Virus record (IMG/VR): IMGVR_UViG_3300025669_000722
Span: 1-22,797 of that record
Strand: one strand, 5' to 3'
DNA: 22,797 nt
Origin: a virus
Part shown: piece after piece, positions 22,429-22,797 of the stretch
Position numbering within the stretch: position 1 is the first letter of the stretch
Layout of the letters: every line of letters starts with the position of its first letter
Position numbers and translations under genes: made by a program
Notes under the pieces: model-generated
Database searches by the model: none
What the model was told of the DNA's origin: nothing
What the model saw: only the letters and a program-made list of their open reading frames with translations

Positions 22429-22445
22429 AGAAAAGGAAGAACAAT

Positions 22446-22797
22446 ATGAAACACATTGACAAATTAAACAAACTTGGTGCCTGTGGTCAAGCAGTCAAGT
22501 GGGCAAAGGAAATGAAGAACGGTCAATCAGCGTGGGATAATTGTGAACGTGGTGACTGGATGTTGTGGCTTGTGGGCAAGATGTCTGGGAAACCTGAATC
22601 TGCAAAGCGGAAGAAATTAGTTCTTTGTGCATGTGAATGTGCGAGGCTTGCTATGGTTCATGTACCCAAAGGTGAAATCCGACCACTAAAAGCAATTGAA
22701 ACAGCAGAAACATGGGCAAGGGGAGATGCCACAATCGAAGAGGTGAGAGTCGCTAGACGTGCCGCCTATGCCGCCGATGCCGCCGCTGCCGCCTATG
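22446..22797 (+). CDS. Imm5-like (putative immunity protein) gene, Ala-rich, 3' truncated by window
   Basis: Starts MKHIDKLNKLGACGQAV and runs off the right edge after 117 codons. GDWMLWLVGKM, KLVLCACECARLAM and GEIRPLKAIETAETWARGDATIEEV fit the pattern of proteins annotated as 'putative immunity protein' (Imm5-type), common as phage accessory genes and usually followed by Ala-rich repeats. Here the repeats begin (ARRAAYAADAAAAAY), written with GCC codons and dense CpG, unlike the GCA-rich, CpG-poor background. It has its own promoter and a leader stem-loop; AAAAGGAAGA is the Shine-Dalgarno. The real function in phages is unknown. Confidence 0.68.
   Translation, partial: MKHIDKLNKLGACGQAVKWAKEMKNGQSAWDNCERGDWMLWLVGKMSGKPESAKRKKLVLCACECARLAMVHVPKGEIRPLKAIETAETWARGDATIEEVRVARRAAYAADAAAAAY

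Noticed and set aside
977-22445. tRNA genes in the gaps
   Set aside because: No cloverleaf or CCA-type acceptor pattern was recognised in any intergenic stretch; all gaps are 152 bases or less once the frameshifted frame is counted.
22700-22797. GCC-rich repeats at the right edge as a CRISPR or tandem DNA repeat
   Set aside because: They are in-frame alanine-rich codons of the Imm5-like gene, not spaced direct repeats.

Overview
The window looks like one contiguous piece of a double-stranded DNA tailed bacteriophage (or prophage) genome with siphovirus-type gene order. Every convincing gene is on the + strand. Genes are packed with ATGA, TTGA or 1-20 nt overlaps, start sites have bacterial Shine-Dalgarno sequences (GGGGTGA, AAAGGGA, AAAGGAAGA), and an M15-type endolysin points to a peptidoglycan-bearing host. 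The host cannot be named from the sequence. Most of the window is strongly CpG-poor (by hand count about 8 CpG in the first 1000 bases and 1 in the 885-base ERF gene). It uses GAA for Glu, AGA/AGG for Arg and TCA for Ser.

Layout. 1-7237 is packaging and head: the 3' part of terminase large subunit, portal, a small Cys-motif protein, an SPP1 gp7/Mu gpF-like minor head protein, a gpG/gp10-like protein, a 51-aa protein, an unexpected Rossmann-like (DUF115/MptE-like) enzyme candidate, scaffold, major capsid and two small proteins. 7234-10230 encodes a 998-aa probable head fiber or decoration protein whose central ~740 codons have foreign composition. 10317-11933 is a small protein plus a probable lysis cassette (two or three membrane proteins and a T5-endolysin-like M15 peptidase). 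11936-15134 is neck and tail tube: adaptor, tail terminator-like protein, major tail protein, and a tail assembly chaperone with a clear programmed -1 frameshift into a 126-codon downstream frame. 15137-20119 is tape measure, tail hub and a tail-tip protein. 20271-22294 is a recombination/replication segment: ERF annealase with a C-terminal ExoX-C-like motif, three small proteins and a DUF1376 protein. The window ends inside an alanine-rich Imm5-like gene with its own strong promoter.

How it works together. TerL and portal would package DNA into a capsid built by scaffold and major capsid protein. Neck and tail genes would complete a rather short flexible tail (539-aa tape measure, roughly 80 nm by the usual 0.15 nm per residue). 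The lysis genes sit between the head and neck blocks instead of after the tail. Stem-loops follow the two most abundant virion proteins (capsid and tail tube), and AT-rich palindromes of the type TTAGAA-N4-TTCTAA mark three module boundaries.

Most notable: the -1 frameshift signal (AAACCCT, 6-nt spacer, 11-bp stem-loop) with its unannotated T-like frame; the swapped carbohydrate-binding-like core of the 998-aa protein; CpG content as a marker of three acquired islands; the enzyme inside the head operon; and the palindrome, leader-ORF and stem-loop architecture in front of the ERF gene. No tRNA, rRNA, CRISPR array, IS element, integrase or origin was seen.
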